Assembly (NCBI GenBank): GCA_905250115.1
Contig: CAJNOI010000085.1
Location: 85,845-149,844 of the forward strand
DNA length: 64,000 bases
Reading direction: 5' to 3'
Source of the DNA: Adineta steineri
Taxonomy: Eukaryota; Rotifera; Eurotatoria; Adinetida; Adinetidae
Shown: positions 26,701-37,312 of the stretch, one piece after another
Numbering within the stretch: position 1 is the first letter of the stretch
Layout: every line of letters starts with the position of its first letter
Notes under the pieces: generated by a model
Told to the model about the DNA's origin: nothing
The model's input: only the letters and a program-made list of their open reading frames with translations
Database searches by the model: none
Program-made: the position numbers and the translations under genes

Positions 26701-28947
26701 CAGAAATTGAACGACAGAAAAGATTAGTTCATACACAACCACCTGAACCTATTGAAAAAGTACATTCATCGCGAACTAAAGGATCTAAGAAGGGTGCTGT
26801 GTCTTATAATATTATACTTAATTGTTGTTCTAATGATCAAGAGCTAATAGAACATTTTTCTAATCGTTTAATTGATGAAGGTTATCAAGTATTGATTGAT
26901 TACAATGATATTATACATTCGAATATCACATCAGAAATTAATAAAACAGATTTGATTGTTGTTTGTTTTAGTTTTAATTATTCAGAAAACGGTAATTGTA
27001 TGAGAAATATAGTCTCTATTAAAAAATCTACAAAAAAATTTGTACCAATATTCTTAATAACAAATGCTTTAAATGAACAAAATAATTGGCTTCAAATAAC
27101 AAATACTCAAGAATCATTCTATGAAAAATTTGAAGAAGAAATAAAATTCAAATTAGATGAAAATTTTGATTTAAATTATGATAAACTATTGCTTGAATTG
27201 GTAAGCATTCTTTGTTTTATGACATATATAATTCATACATAAGAAATATTATTAGTTTGTCATAGATGGTTAAAATCTAATACTAAGAATTAGTCGAACT
27301 GTTTTATGAGTATTAGAAAAGACGTATTGAATGAGAAGTGTTTGATAAACATCAAAAATTTCTCAACAAAATCATCATGATTTAAATGTTGTGATAATCA
27401 CATGAAAACGTTTTGACCTTCATAATCTCAATAAGAATTTTTCTTTTCTTGTATTTAATTCAATTAAACTAAATAATGATTTATTATTTATAGCTTCGTT
27501 ATACCAAACCGGGAGCACTTGGTCAAACTTATCCAATATCAAACAATATCGTGAACAAAGAAGAAAAACCAGAAGAAAATACTAATCAGAAAAACAGGAT
27601 TTCTGATTTTACACCAGAACAAATTCTTAAAAAAGAATGTATTTATAAAGAATATATTGAACAACTCTTAGAAAAAAATAAAATTCCAGAAAATGAATTA
27701 ATCGATATAAATAAATCGTTGACTCGTGTTCTTAATTATTATAATAGCAGAGATCGTTCAGCATCAGAAGAAGGAGAACATGAAACAGAAGAATCTATTC
27801 AAGATGTAAATCAAGATGATGAAGAACAGGAACAAAATCAGGACGAGAGTGAACAAGGTCAGTAGTAATAAATTCATCCACTAGAGAGAGCGCATATTAC
27901 TTAGTAATTTATTGATAGTAAAAATAAATTAGAATAATTCGCATCATTTCATTCTATGAACCGAATATTTCAAAAATCATTTCACAGTAAGAATGAATAT
28001 CAACAAATTTTGCCTAAATTGATATGTAATAAACTGTTGCCAAATAAAATCCATTAAAAAAGTTCTTTGTTTATATATTTTTAGAAGAAATAAATAGTGT
28101 TAATATTTACGACAATAACATTTTACATGAGTATTTGCGTGCATTTTTATCAAGTCTACAATGTTGGATGGATAAAGCATTGAATGGTCCTGTTATCAAA
28201 GGTAATCTACCACCATTTACTGTAACTGGAGATTTTAATGATGCTATATTTTCAACGTCTATCATTGATAAAGCTCCATGGTGGGAAGCAACTGCAAATC
28301 TATATAAGTTTGATCATTCTTTGTCTCCATTTGAGGTAATTTCTCCAGATCTAATTATTGGCTCGTGGTGTAATTATGATGAAGCACATCATTTTTTTCA
28401 AAAATTTATTGATAAAGATATTAAATTTCGAGACGAAAGGCTGAAACAACGTTTCGAAGAGAATGAACATAAGGATGAAGAAAATCAAAGTTCAAATGAG
28501 CAAGAAGCAGAACAATCAACTATTAATTCACATTCATATTTTAAAACAACTATTAAAAAAGGCACTGTTGCTTGGGATATTACTGAAAATAGACAAGTTT
28601 TAAAAGAATATGAACGCAGACAAAATGGAGAAAAAAGAAGAAAATTAGATGGGAATACTACTGGTTGGCAATGTTTAATGGATCGATCAGTTCAACTAAT
28701 ATCAGATCTTAAAGAAGGTAAAATTAATATGCAATCAAACGAAATACAAGGACGAATTGGAAATGAACTTAAAACAAGAGAAGCAATACGAAGACGAAAT
28801 GAATTAGATGATCCAAATTATAGAAATTGGAAAGACAAAGGCTTTGAATCAACCCGAAAATTTATTCGATTGAAAATTAGAAATACAATTAAATGGCAAA
28901 AGTTTTGTGCTGAATATGAAAATAACAAATCATTAATAACAAAGTAA
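23731..28947 (+). CDS. SAM-KH-macro-TIR multidomain protein (paralogue B)
   Basis: Eleven exons keep phase: 23731-23809, 23873-24059, 24105-24155, 24190-24539, 24600-25066, 25137-25202, 25247-25684, 25740-26205, 26407-27200, 27494-27857 and 28085-28947. They give about 1374 aa. Exon 1 has the same length (79 nt) and the same MANWT..QVS.WL start as paralogue A, and most intron positions correspond. Residues 1-80 are a SAM domain. KH-like repeats follow (KLSGIKDNVKNARNDLQSLF; NLFGLRNQVEIARRQIKQLI). Residues about 547-700 are a very degenerate macro-like segment. Residues about 835-966 are a TIR (YNIILNCCSNDQ, RLIDEGYQVLID) whose catalytic-Glu region reads GNCMRNIVSI, with no Glu. An acidic linker follows, and then the C-terminal module PPFTVTGDFNDAIF at about 1130-1143. 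The last 180 residues are charged and unlike A. It is a probable partner or rival of A. Confidence 0.8.
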
Positions 28948-29419
28948 AACGAATATTTTTTTTTGTTTTGTATCCGAAAATGAATAAATACTTGATTAAA
29001 ATAATTCTATTTTATTAACCTTATTATTTCATCTAGCAATATTCGATTCTGAATATCATGAGATATCTAAACTCGTTTTGAATTATATGAAAAAGAAAGA
29101 AAACTCAGGATTATCGAAGTACGTGGAAGAATTTTAAATACTCTGTTGCCAAAAGATGGATACCCTGGATTCAGTACTTTCTCTAGGGTATTAAAAAGAT
29201 TCTTGTATATTTCAAAGTTTATGCCGATTGAAGATAAAATCATTGAATGCATCTAAACAAACTATAGATTTTGTCTACGTACCAAGATCTATCTATTAAA
29301 TATATCACACTTCACATTTTGAAGAAATCCATTGTTTATTTTACTTCTACTTGTTATTAATGCAAAAACATATATTATTATTTTTAGATTAAAATAACAA
29401 TATTAATATTTTTCTTTCA
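28948..29419. other. Short spacer upstream of ARM-TIR gene
   Basis: About 470 bases between two same-strand genes. A short open stretch at 29047-29140 has no family resemblance and is probably chance or a relic. It presumably holds the terminator of paralogue B and the promoter of the next gene. Confidence 0.45.
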
Positions 29420-32400
29420 ATGAATATATTACTTCAACGTTGCCGAACTTTAATTTCTCAACTTCGTAAAAATTATCAAATTAAAGATGCAAAAGATTTA
29501 CTCAATGAAACTGTGTTATTTTTAAATAATTCAATTCAAAATCAAACAGATGGTTTACATGTTTTATCTATAATTTGTCATGATTTAGCAGGATTATATA
29601 ATCTTCCGTTTTTTAATAATTCAGAAATAATGAATCACCAATTTTTTATTATAGTTAGTAATACATTTATGATGCTATTAACAAAATTAACATTTATTCG
29701 TTTAACAAAACAAGATATACAATGTTTTGATGATATTAGTTTATTAATATGTAATTTATGTTTAAATAGAAACATAATTTCAAGTAATTTTTATATTGAT
29801 AATAATGAAAAATTAAATCCAAACAACAAAGAAAAATTTAATGTAACCTCTTATGAAAAAATATTCTTTACAAAATCATTTGTAGAAAAGTTTGTTAGGA
29901 TTATAGATAATGATATAGCTATTAATTATTATGAACCATATCATATCAAATATAGAATTATTGATCGTCTACTTCGTTTATGTATAAAATTAAAGGATAT
30001 TGATCATAAATTAATTCTTGATGCTGTTATGAAATGTCTTGAGTCAAAGATTTATAAAAAGTTATATACAACTATTGATCTTCGTCAACCAATACTAACT
30101 CCACAACAATCGTTTTTTATGTATCAATGTCCAAAATTTATACGTCTTTGTAGTGACAAACGACAAAATGACATATCTCAGAAGTTATCTGAACCATTAA
30201 TAAATCTTAGTTCTGATATTTTTGCAAACCAATTACCCGTTATTTATGAAGAACATGCAAGAATTCAAGCTATCTCTTGGTACATTGAATTATTAAATCA
30301 TTTTGCTTTAACACCATCAACAAGAGTACAATTCATTAAGAGTAAGTTTACTTATACTTTAGCTATCAATACTACTAATCTTATTAGATTTTTTTAATTT
30401 GAAATATTCTTTGACTAAATCATAACGATATCGTATCTTAGACAAATGTAAAATATCTTTTCATTAAACTACTGATCGCAGCTAATTTGTAACGTTAATC
30501 TTGCAAAGGACTTCTAGACTTTTGACAGTAATTTGACAAATAGAAAAAAGAGAAATACAAAAACAATTGAATAGTGTATGTAGCAGCTGCGTATTAAAAT
30601 ACATAAAATCTTACAACATAACCGATTAGCGCCTAAAGACTAAACATAATGAAAGGAGTTTTAGTCATCTAAGCAAGAGTCTGTACGGTTGGATGAAATA
30701 TAATCAGCGACATATAGATGAGTATGCGTGTATTTTCACTCACATAAATAAGCCCTCTAATTCACACTTAAATGATGCTGCACATATCCATGTATATGAT
30801 AATGAATGAAAACTTACTCACTGATGTCCTTTAACATGTTATGAAAAGATTTATAATTTTTCTCTGAGTTTATTATTCCTTGCTGTATATTTATCATACT
30901 ATTTGTTTGTTTTTAGGAATAGATTTTGGTAAAACAATAGTAGATCAAATGATTGAAATATTACAAACGGAATCATTGATTAAAAGTGTTCGAGAACATG
31001 CTGAATCATTCCATACTGATGTTGCTCTTATGTCATATGCCATAACTCTCTTGTACAATTTAACATTCGAAAATAAAATCTTTTGGGATTTAAAAACTAA
31101 AAATGTTATAGCCACTTGTAAAAAATTATTCAATGCAAAAGATAAAACCATACAATTTGCATCTCGAACCTTAGATGCAATTTTAAATCAAAAAGAAATC
31201 AATGAAATAGACAGTCCATCTGTTGTTGCACGATCTTATTTATATTTTATTGAAAATACAATCGATGATATAACACTTACTTATCATGGAATTAAATTGG
31301 ATGGGATTTTAACGAATCTTGAAAGTATGTTTATTGAGAAGTTTTGAAAAAACAATCGTTTTTGAAATATTCACCTCAAACTAAGAAAAAATGTGTAGAT
31401 TTGTCGCTCCTATAAAAACGAAAAGTATAGATTTCATAGGAGGCCCATCTCAGATGTGACAAATAAGAAACTCGAATCAGTTCGTTTACTAAAACTTCAG
31501 CTGTTACTAGAGTTACATAAATCGGTATTAGTCTAGGAACAGCTTCACAGATACAACATTCTCTTTTTTCCTTTTCTATATTGATGACTAAGGCTTTGCA
31601 TAGATTTTGTAGTAATTAAGTTTAAGCTGAATTTTACTCAATATTAGTGTCAGTTCCGATTTATACCTGATGAATAGATAATTTTCGTATCCCGATGGAT
31701 TTCTGTTATCGCTTTAAGAATAAACATTGAAATCAAATAGTCTTCTTATTCTATTGTAGCTATTGTACATAATGATGATATTAAAGAAGAAATTACTAAT
31801 GATGGTGAGGGAATACCATTAATAGCACGATGCGCATATGAATCAAATTTCGATATTGAAACAATTCAACGTCCAGCACTTGAAATCATTAGTGCAATTT
31901 CATTTGCAAATGATTCAGCTATTGAACAAATAAAAGAAAATGATATTCTAATGGATCATATTAAAAAATTATCTGATCGTAATGATAAAGATCAAGAAAT
32001 AACAGCTAATCGTATTTTATGGAAAGTAGAACAAGAAACAGAATTTATTTTAAATCAAAAAGTAGAAAAGAAACGACGACAAACAATTATTAAAAAAAAA
32101 TTCAAGGAAGAAGAAGCTATATATCAATATGTTAGAGGTGATTATCATATTGAAATAAACGATGATTATCTTCCAGGCAAGTTCGATGTTATGCTAAGTT
32201 ATTGTCATAGTGATAAAGAGATCTGTTCGAAAATTTATACTCATTTAAATGCAGAAGATTTTGGTCAAGTTTTATTTCATGAAAGAGATATCGATACTAT
32301 ACATCCTCGATATATGGCCAAAGCTATAGAATGTTCTTCTATTGTTATTATATGTTTTTCAAATAAATATGAACAATCATATGCATGTCGATTAGAAGCT

Positions 32401-32589
32401 GAATATGCTAAAAAACGACAACGAACAATCATTGCTGTAAAATTAGAACCTGGATATGATGCAAAAGGTTGGCTAGAAGACATTATAGATACAACATATA
32501 TCGATTTTACTAAATCAGAATTTACTAGTGCCTGTACACAATTAATTAAAAAAATCTATGAAACAAATGAAGAAAACAATAATATATAA
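29420..32589 (+). CDS. ARM-repeat TIR-domain protein (SARM1-like without SAM)
   Basis: Three exons, 29420-30341, 30917-31324 and 31760-32589, join in phase to give about 719 aa. Residues 1-560 are alpha-helical with armadillo-type repeats (for example MSYAITLLYNLTFENKIFW and RPALEIISAISFANDSAIEQI). Residues about 585-715 are a TIR: FDVMLSYCHSDKEI at the start, a BB-loop region near HERDIDTIHP, then CRLEAEYAKKR, where a Glu (E656 or E658 by my count) sits where SARM1 has its catalytic Glu. In SARM1, ARM repeats restrain a TIR NAD+ hydrolase and SAM domains make the octamer. This protein has no SAM domain, but its neighbour at 23731 does. It is likely an NAD+-cleaving or signalling TIR. Both introns are unusually long (575 and 435 bp). 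Confidence 0.8.
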
Positions 32590-32919
32590 ATATTATTTAC
32601 ATTTATTTGGATATTAAGACAGATAAATAAAATATGCTTTTTCTTTAAACGATTTTTTAGAAAATTAGATTAATACTCTTGCATTACAAACTATATGTAT
32701 CTTCATTATAAGATCTGAAATAAATATAATCTTTAATTAGAGATTCTTTTCTTGTAACGATTTCTATTTGTAGATAACGAAATAATTTTCATCATTGCCT
32801 TCAAAGCAAATTAAAGTATGTTAAAATATTGTGTTTCATTTATTGGATAATATTATTCGTTTATATAGGTATACAACTCAATCTTCAACAAAAGCTGTCG
32901 ATTCACTTGAACAATCACT

Positions 32920-34911
32920 ATGCCTAATCACTTACAAGAGTTTACTTCGAAGTATATTATTATTTGGTTGGATCGAGATTTAGATATTTCGAATGAAGAT
33001 AATCAAGAGTTACTTTTTCGATTGCACTCTACTGTTAGTACAATCAAAACTTTTACCAATATGGATCAATGTATTACATATCTTGAACAAATTCAAAATG
33101 AAAAAGTTTTTTTAATTATTTCCGATTATTTTATTAAACAGATCGCTTCATTAGAAGAACAATTCAATCAAATTAATTCAGTTTATATTTTTTCTAATCG
33201 AAAATCAAAATCTAGTGATATGACCATACCGTATGAAAAAGGTAAAGGTATTTTTACTCATATGAAGCAACTCAGTAATGAACTTATACAAGAAATTCGT
33301 CAATTAAATAAAGATTTAACATCGATTAGTATTATTCCAGTACAATCTATTGATCAGAATTTTAATGGAATCGATCCATTATTTATGTATTTACAATTAT
33401 TGAAAGAGAATCTGTTTACACTTAATGATGATCGTAAGACAGAGATCAAACAATTTATCGATTACTGCCGTTTACATTGTGCGACCAGTACAGAAGAAAC
33501 AGAAAATATTAATGACTTTGAAACAGGCTATGATAAAGAGAAAACACCAATTGAATGGTATACTATGGAAGGTTTTTTATACCGCATGCTCAATGAAGCT
33601 TTGAGAGAAGTTAACATTGAAGTTCTTATGAAAATGGCATTTTTTATTCGTGACCTTCATAAACAAATCAAACAACGCCATTTAGAACCAAGTATTGCTA
33701 AAATTCCATCTACTATTTATCGAGGTCAAGGAATGTTTAACAGAGATTTTGAAAAGCTAAAGAAATCACAAGATGGCTTCTTGTCTTTCAATAATTTTCT
33801 TTCAACAACATGCAAAGAACACGTGGCTAGAGGCTTTGCCGAACGTAGCCGTGATAAGCTTGAGAAAACACCAATTTTATTTGAAATATCAATTGATCCA
33901 TCAATTGTAACTGTTCCTTTCAGTCTCATTATGGATTTAAGTAAATTTCCAGACGAAGAAGAAATTCTCTTCTCAACATCTACTGTTTTTCGAATCGATA
34001 AGATACAAAAAGTGGAAGACCGTCTATGGAAAGTCAATTTAACTTATACAAACGAAACAGATCCACTATTGAAACGTCTTGCTGATCATATACGAATTTC
34101 AATGGGTGGGGGAAATGTTTGGCGCAAATTAGGTCAGTTAATGATCAAAATGGGTCAATTTGATAGTGCTCTGAAAACTTTTGAAACATTACTCGAAAAA
34201 AATGATTCTAATGATAAAACAGAAAATGCTTTTCTCCACAATCAATTGGGATACATTTTGAAACAACAAAACAAATTAAAAGAAGCATTTTTTCATTACC
34301 AAGAATCTATAAAGATTAATCGGGCTCATATGTCAGAGACTGATCCTCGACTTTCTAGTACATACTCAAATATTGGTGGAATTTTGAAAAAATTAGGTGA
34401 TACAAATGGTGCATTAAAATTTTATGAACTTGTTCTCAAGATTGATCTTGCTGCTGCACAACCGAATCAATTAGAAATTGCTATTGATCATAATAATATT
34501 GGTGCAGTATTTGATGATCAAGGTAAATATTCTGAAGCACTCAACAAATATGAACAAGCATTAGATATTAAACTTGCTTATCTTCCACCGCATCATCCAT
34601 CGTTAGCAAGTACTTATAGTAACATTGGTTCAATACATCAAAAGATGGGTGATATTTCAATGGCATTATCATTCTATGAAAAAACACTTGAAATTCAACA
34701 AAAATCTTTACCACCTAATCATCCATCTTTAGTTGTTACATATGGAAAATTAGCTACAGTATTAGTAGAACTCCAACGATATGAAGAAGCCACTGATTAT
34801 GCTGAACAATCTGCTATTATTGCTAAAAATGCATTTGGATCTTCACATCCTGAAACAACCAAACGTGAAAGATATTTTGATGAACTTCGAAAAAAACATC
34901 ATGTTTCTTAG
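32920..34911 (+). CDS. Arginine-type ADP-ribosyltransferase with TPR repeats
   Basis: A single open frame of 663 aa without an intron. Residues 1-110 form an alpha/beta domain with receiver-like spacing (IIIWLDRDLD, then EKVFLIISDYF) that I cannot name. Residues about 210-385 are an R-S-E class mono-ADP-ribosyltransferase: IYRGQ (R268), FLSFNNFLSTT (S295) and PDEEEILF (E346-E348), so all three catalytic elements are intact. Residues about 395-655 contain at least five TPRs of kinesin-light-chain type (STYSNIGGILKKLGD, HNNIGAVFDDQGKYSEAL and similar). Such ART-TPR fusions are a large family in bdelloids. The enzyme would transfer ADP-ribose from NAD+ to arginine on targets chosen by the TPRs. 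It lies directly downstream of the ARM-TIR gene. A short non-coding first exon ending near 32868 is possible. Confidence 0.88.
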   Translation: MPNHLQEFTSKYIIIWLDRDLDISNEDNQELLFRLHSTVSTIKTFTNMDQCITYLEQIQNEKVFLIISDYFIKQIASLEEQFNQINSVYIFSNRKSKSSDMTIPYEKGKGIFTHMKQLSNELIQEIRQLNKDLTSISIIPVQSIDQNFNGIDPLFMYLQLLKENLFTLNDDRKTEIKQFIDYCRLHCATSTEETENINDFETGYDKEKTPIEWYTMEGFLYRMLNEALREVNIEVLMKMAFFIRDLHKQIKQRHLEPSIAKIPSTIYRGQGMFNRDFEKLKKSQDGFLSFNNFLSTTCKEHVARGFAERSRDKLEKTPILFEISIDPSIVTVPFSLIMDLSKFPDEEEILFSTSTVFRIDKIQKVEDRLWKVNLTYTNETDPLLKRLADHIRISMGGGNVWRKLGQLMIKMGQFDSALKTFETLLEKNDSNDKTENAFLHNQLGYILKQQNKLKEAFFHYQESIKINRAHMSETDPRLSSTYSNIGGILKKLGDTNGALKFYELVLKIDLAAAQPNQLEIAIDHNNIGAVFDDQGKYSEALNKYEQALDIKLAYLPPHHPSLASTYSNIGSIHQKMGDISMALSFYEKTLEIQQKSLPPNHPSLVVTYGKLATVLVELQRYEEATDYAEQSAIIAKNAFGSSHPETTKRERYFDELRKKHHVS

Positions 34912-35115
34912 TATTTCTGTATATAGTTGATTGAATGTCGATTAGCGACATCTTTTGATTTATTAATATAAATATATGAATGGAGTTTCATTTCAAGCCA
35001 TTCATTGAATTTGTATGAAGTAAATCTTGCAGACAAGTAGAATTTTTAATATCTTATTTTCTTTTCTTCAGTCATTTGCTAGAAACAGGTTTTTTTTGTG
35101 TCCTTCATTTTGTCG

Positions 35116-35914
35116 ATGAACACAGAGACTTCTGAAAAAGTTATAACACCATCAACGATCATTCCTATTGAAAGTCCTTCAAAACAAGTTCAAATGAATG
35201 AGGAAAGTTTCTTACCAAATACTGTAACCGAACGAATTGATCCAAAACGTGTTCGATATCCTCATTGTATTGTTTGGACACCAATTCCAGTTCTTACTTG
35301 GCTCTTTCCATTTGTTGGTCATATGGGAATTGCTCGAACAGATGGTGTTATTCGAGATTTTGCAGGACCTTATTATGTTTCAGTTAGTATACATAAATAT
35401 TTGCTTTGTAAATAAAAAGAACAAATGTAATACATAGGAAGATGATATGGCTTTTGGTTTACCAACACGATATCTTCAACTTGATTTGACTCGTGTATCA
35501 ACAACAAGTAATTCAAATAATGTACGAACAATATACGATAAATCCGTTGAACAAGCATCAGATGAATATAAAAAACGAATGGTAATTATTTGAATTAAAA
35601 AATTTTTTCTCTTTGTAAATTAGATTAGTTTAGCACAACTTATGTTGTGATAATTGTCATTCACATGTTGCTATGGCATTAAATACTATGGGTTATGATA
35701 GAAAATATACATATAATATGGTTTCACTCGCATGTTGGATGTTTTTTTGTGGAAAATTCGTCAGGTATATAAATATATATATTTACATGTACTTCTTTAT
35801 TTATTCTCTTTTTTTATTTTTAGTATTGCTGGTTTTCTTCGTTCTTGGATACCATTTCTTATATTAGTGGCCATTATTGTTACTATAACAGTTGTTACGA
35901 AATTGCAAACATAA
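35116..35914 (+). CDS. TMEM222: TMEM222 (DUF778) membrane protein
   Basis: Four exons in phase, 35116-35382, 35438-35581, 35634-35764 and 35824-35914, give about 210 aa. The start chosen is the ATG at 35116 (MNTETSEK). Family hallmarks are [39 protein letters not shown], the [11 protein letters not shown] motif at the start of exon 2, [26 protein letters not shown], and a C-terminal helix [25 protein letters not shown]222 is conserved across eukaryotes, and human mutations affect neurodevelopment. Its His/Cys/Asp pattern has led to suggestions of a papain-like/NlpC fold, but its biochemical role is not settled. Both the central hydrophobic segment and the C-terminal helix are present, so the copy looks complete. 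Confidence 0.92.
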
Positions 35915-36362
35915 TACCAAAGTTAATGAACAATATATTTATAAATCCGTGTTCGCATTTCTTTCTCTTTTAACTCACATTATTTTAACTGAGTAATAAA
36001 ATGTATACATACAATTATTTAACTACATATTATTTATTTGCATAGTAACGTCATTTCAGTCTGACTATTTTAAAAAAATCATTTGTATTGATTTTTCATT
36101 TATTTCTTCGAAAGAAATCTATCAGGGAAAGAAAAACTTTTTTTAAGTGTTATACATTACAGGAAACACACTAAAATATATTACACTCTTTTATGTATGT
36201 TGTAATACGAACATTTAATCTTTGATTTATGTCTTAATGTCATTCAAATCTATTCGTATATTTAAATTCAGTATTTTGCTTTATCGTTAAACCAGGTAAC
36301 TCATGTCTTTTCAGCATATGTTATTAACAGATCTTTCCTATTTGGATTGTTGACAAAATACA
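35915..36362. other. Convergent 3' spacer
   Basis: About 450 AT-rich bases between the converging TMEM222 and 7TM genes. Nothing beyond probable 3' UTR sequence (aataaa near 35996-36001) is recognised. Confidence 0.45.
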
Positions 36363-37312
36363 CTAATGAAATATACGACGGATACGATTCCAAAAAATAT
36401 CTCGTGCTTTTTTGTTCATAATAAAAATAAATGAAATCTGTATGTTTGTGCAAAAACTAATTGTAAGAGTGCAAAAAAGATAAAGTGGAACAGGTGCTTG
36501 ACCTGGTGAAATTGCATTGCATATAAGAAGAATAAGACTCGGTAGTCCAGCTGTACCCAATATACCAATTAATGTAAGTATATTTTTGAGAACACGTAAA
36601 TCTCTATTTGATACTGTTTGAGTCGCTGTTGTAGCGATAGCCATAGTATTTATACGTCGTGTATGACGAACAATATATCGATAAATAATAATAATACCAA
36701 AGTAAGGTATACCAATGGCTGTGCCCATATAACAGAAAGTAATCCATTGAAAAGATAATTTCAAAGAACATATGTGCATTTCAGATGAATATTGTAATAT
36801 ATCTAAGATGATGAATATATATACATATAAGTGACTTTAAGAACACTAGCATACTTACTGGGAAAACATAAAAGTAGCGGAAGAAGACAACTGATAAACC
36901 AACTAATACAAATAATTATCCAATGTGTACGAAATGTTAGTAAGTATTTCCGACGATATAAAATATTGAAAAAATATTGACTTATAGCAGTGACAAGATA
37001 TGAATAGCATATGGCATCTGCTGCTACAGCTGTAAAATAAGACAAAAATATACACATATCTTCCTTTTCTTTGTTTATTGATTGTAATCCTGCAATAAGT
37101 TGAGCAATAAGTATTAAAGCATATATAAATATAGCCAAACTAGAGTTAACCGTTAATAAATTGGGAATTGTTCGAAGAGTCCGATGAAAAGCAATAATTA
37201 ATATAAGAATAGAGCTTAAAAGTATACTAATCAGTTGCATGATTCCTAGTAGAACAAAACTGATATTTAAATAAATCGGCGAAGGTTCTCGATTGATGAA
37301 ACTGTTGTTCAT
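36363..37312 (-). CDS. Rhodopsin-class 7TM receptor, atypical
   Basis: Two exons, 37312-36859 and 36802-36363, join in phase to give about 297 aa. The N-terminus has an NxS glycosylation site (MNNSFINR). Seven hydrophobic helices can be traced: near ISFVLLGIMQLISILLSSIL, LLTVNSSLAIFIYALIL, MCIFLSYFTAVAADAICYSY, WIIICISWFISCLLPLLL, ITFCYMGTAIGIPYFGIIII, ILTLIGILGTAGLPSLILLI and LYLFCTLTISFCTNIQISF. A TM3 cysteine (MCIF) is present. The usual DRY after TM3 is replaced by SQYFFNILY and the TM7 NPxxY is absent, so coupling may be unconventional. The overall shape fits the large, fast-evolving families of short 7TM receptors in rotifers and other lophotrochozoans, possibly chemosensory or peptide receptors. 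The ligand is unknown. Confidence 0.8.

Noticed and set aside
30660-30790. Possible fifth telomere-like hairpin in the ARM-TIR intron
   Set aside because: Only scattered similarity (gatgaaatataatcagc, agccctc) without paired GGGT/ACCC arms.
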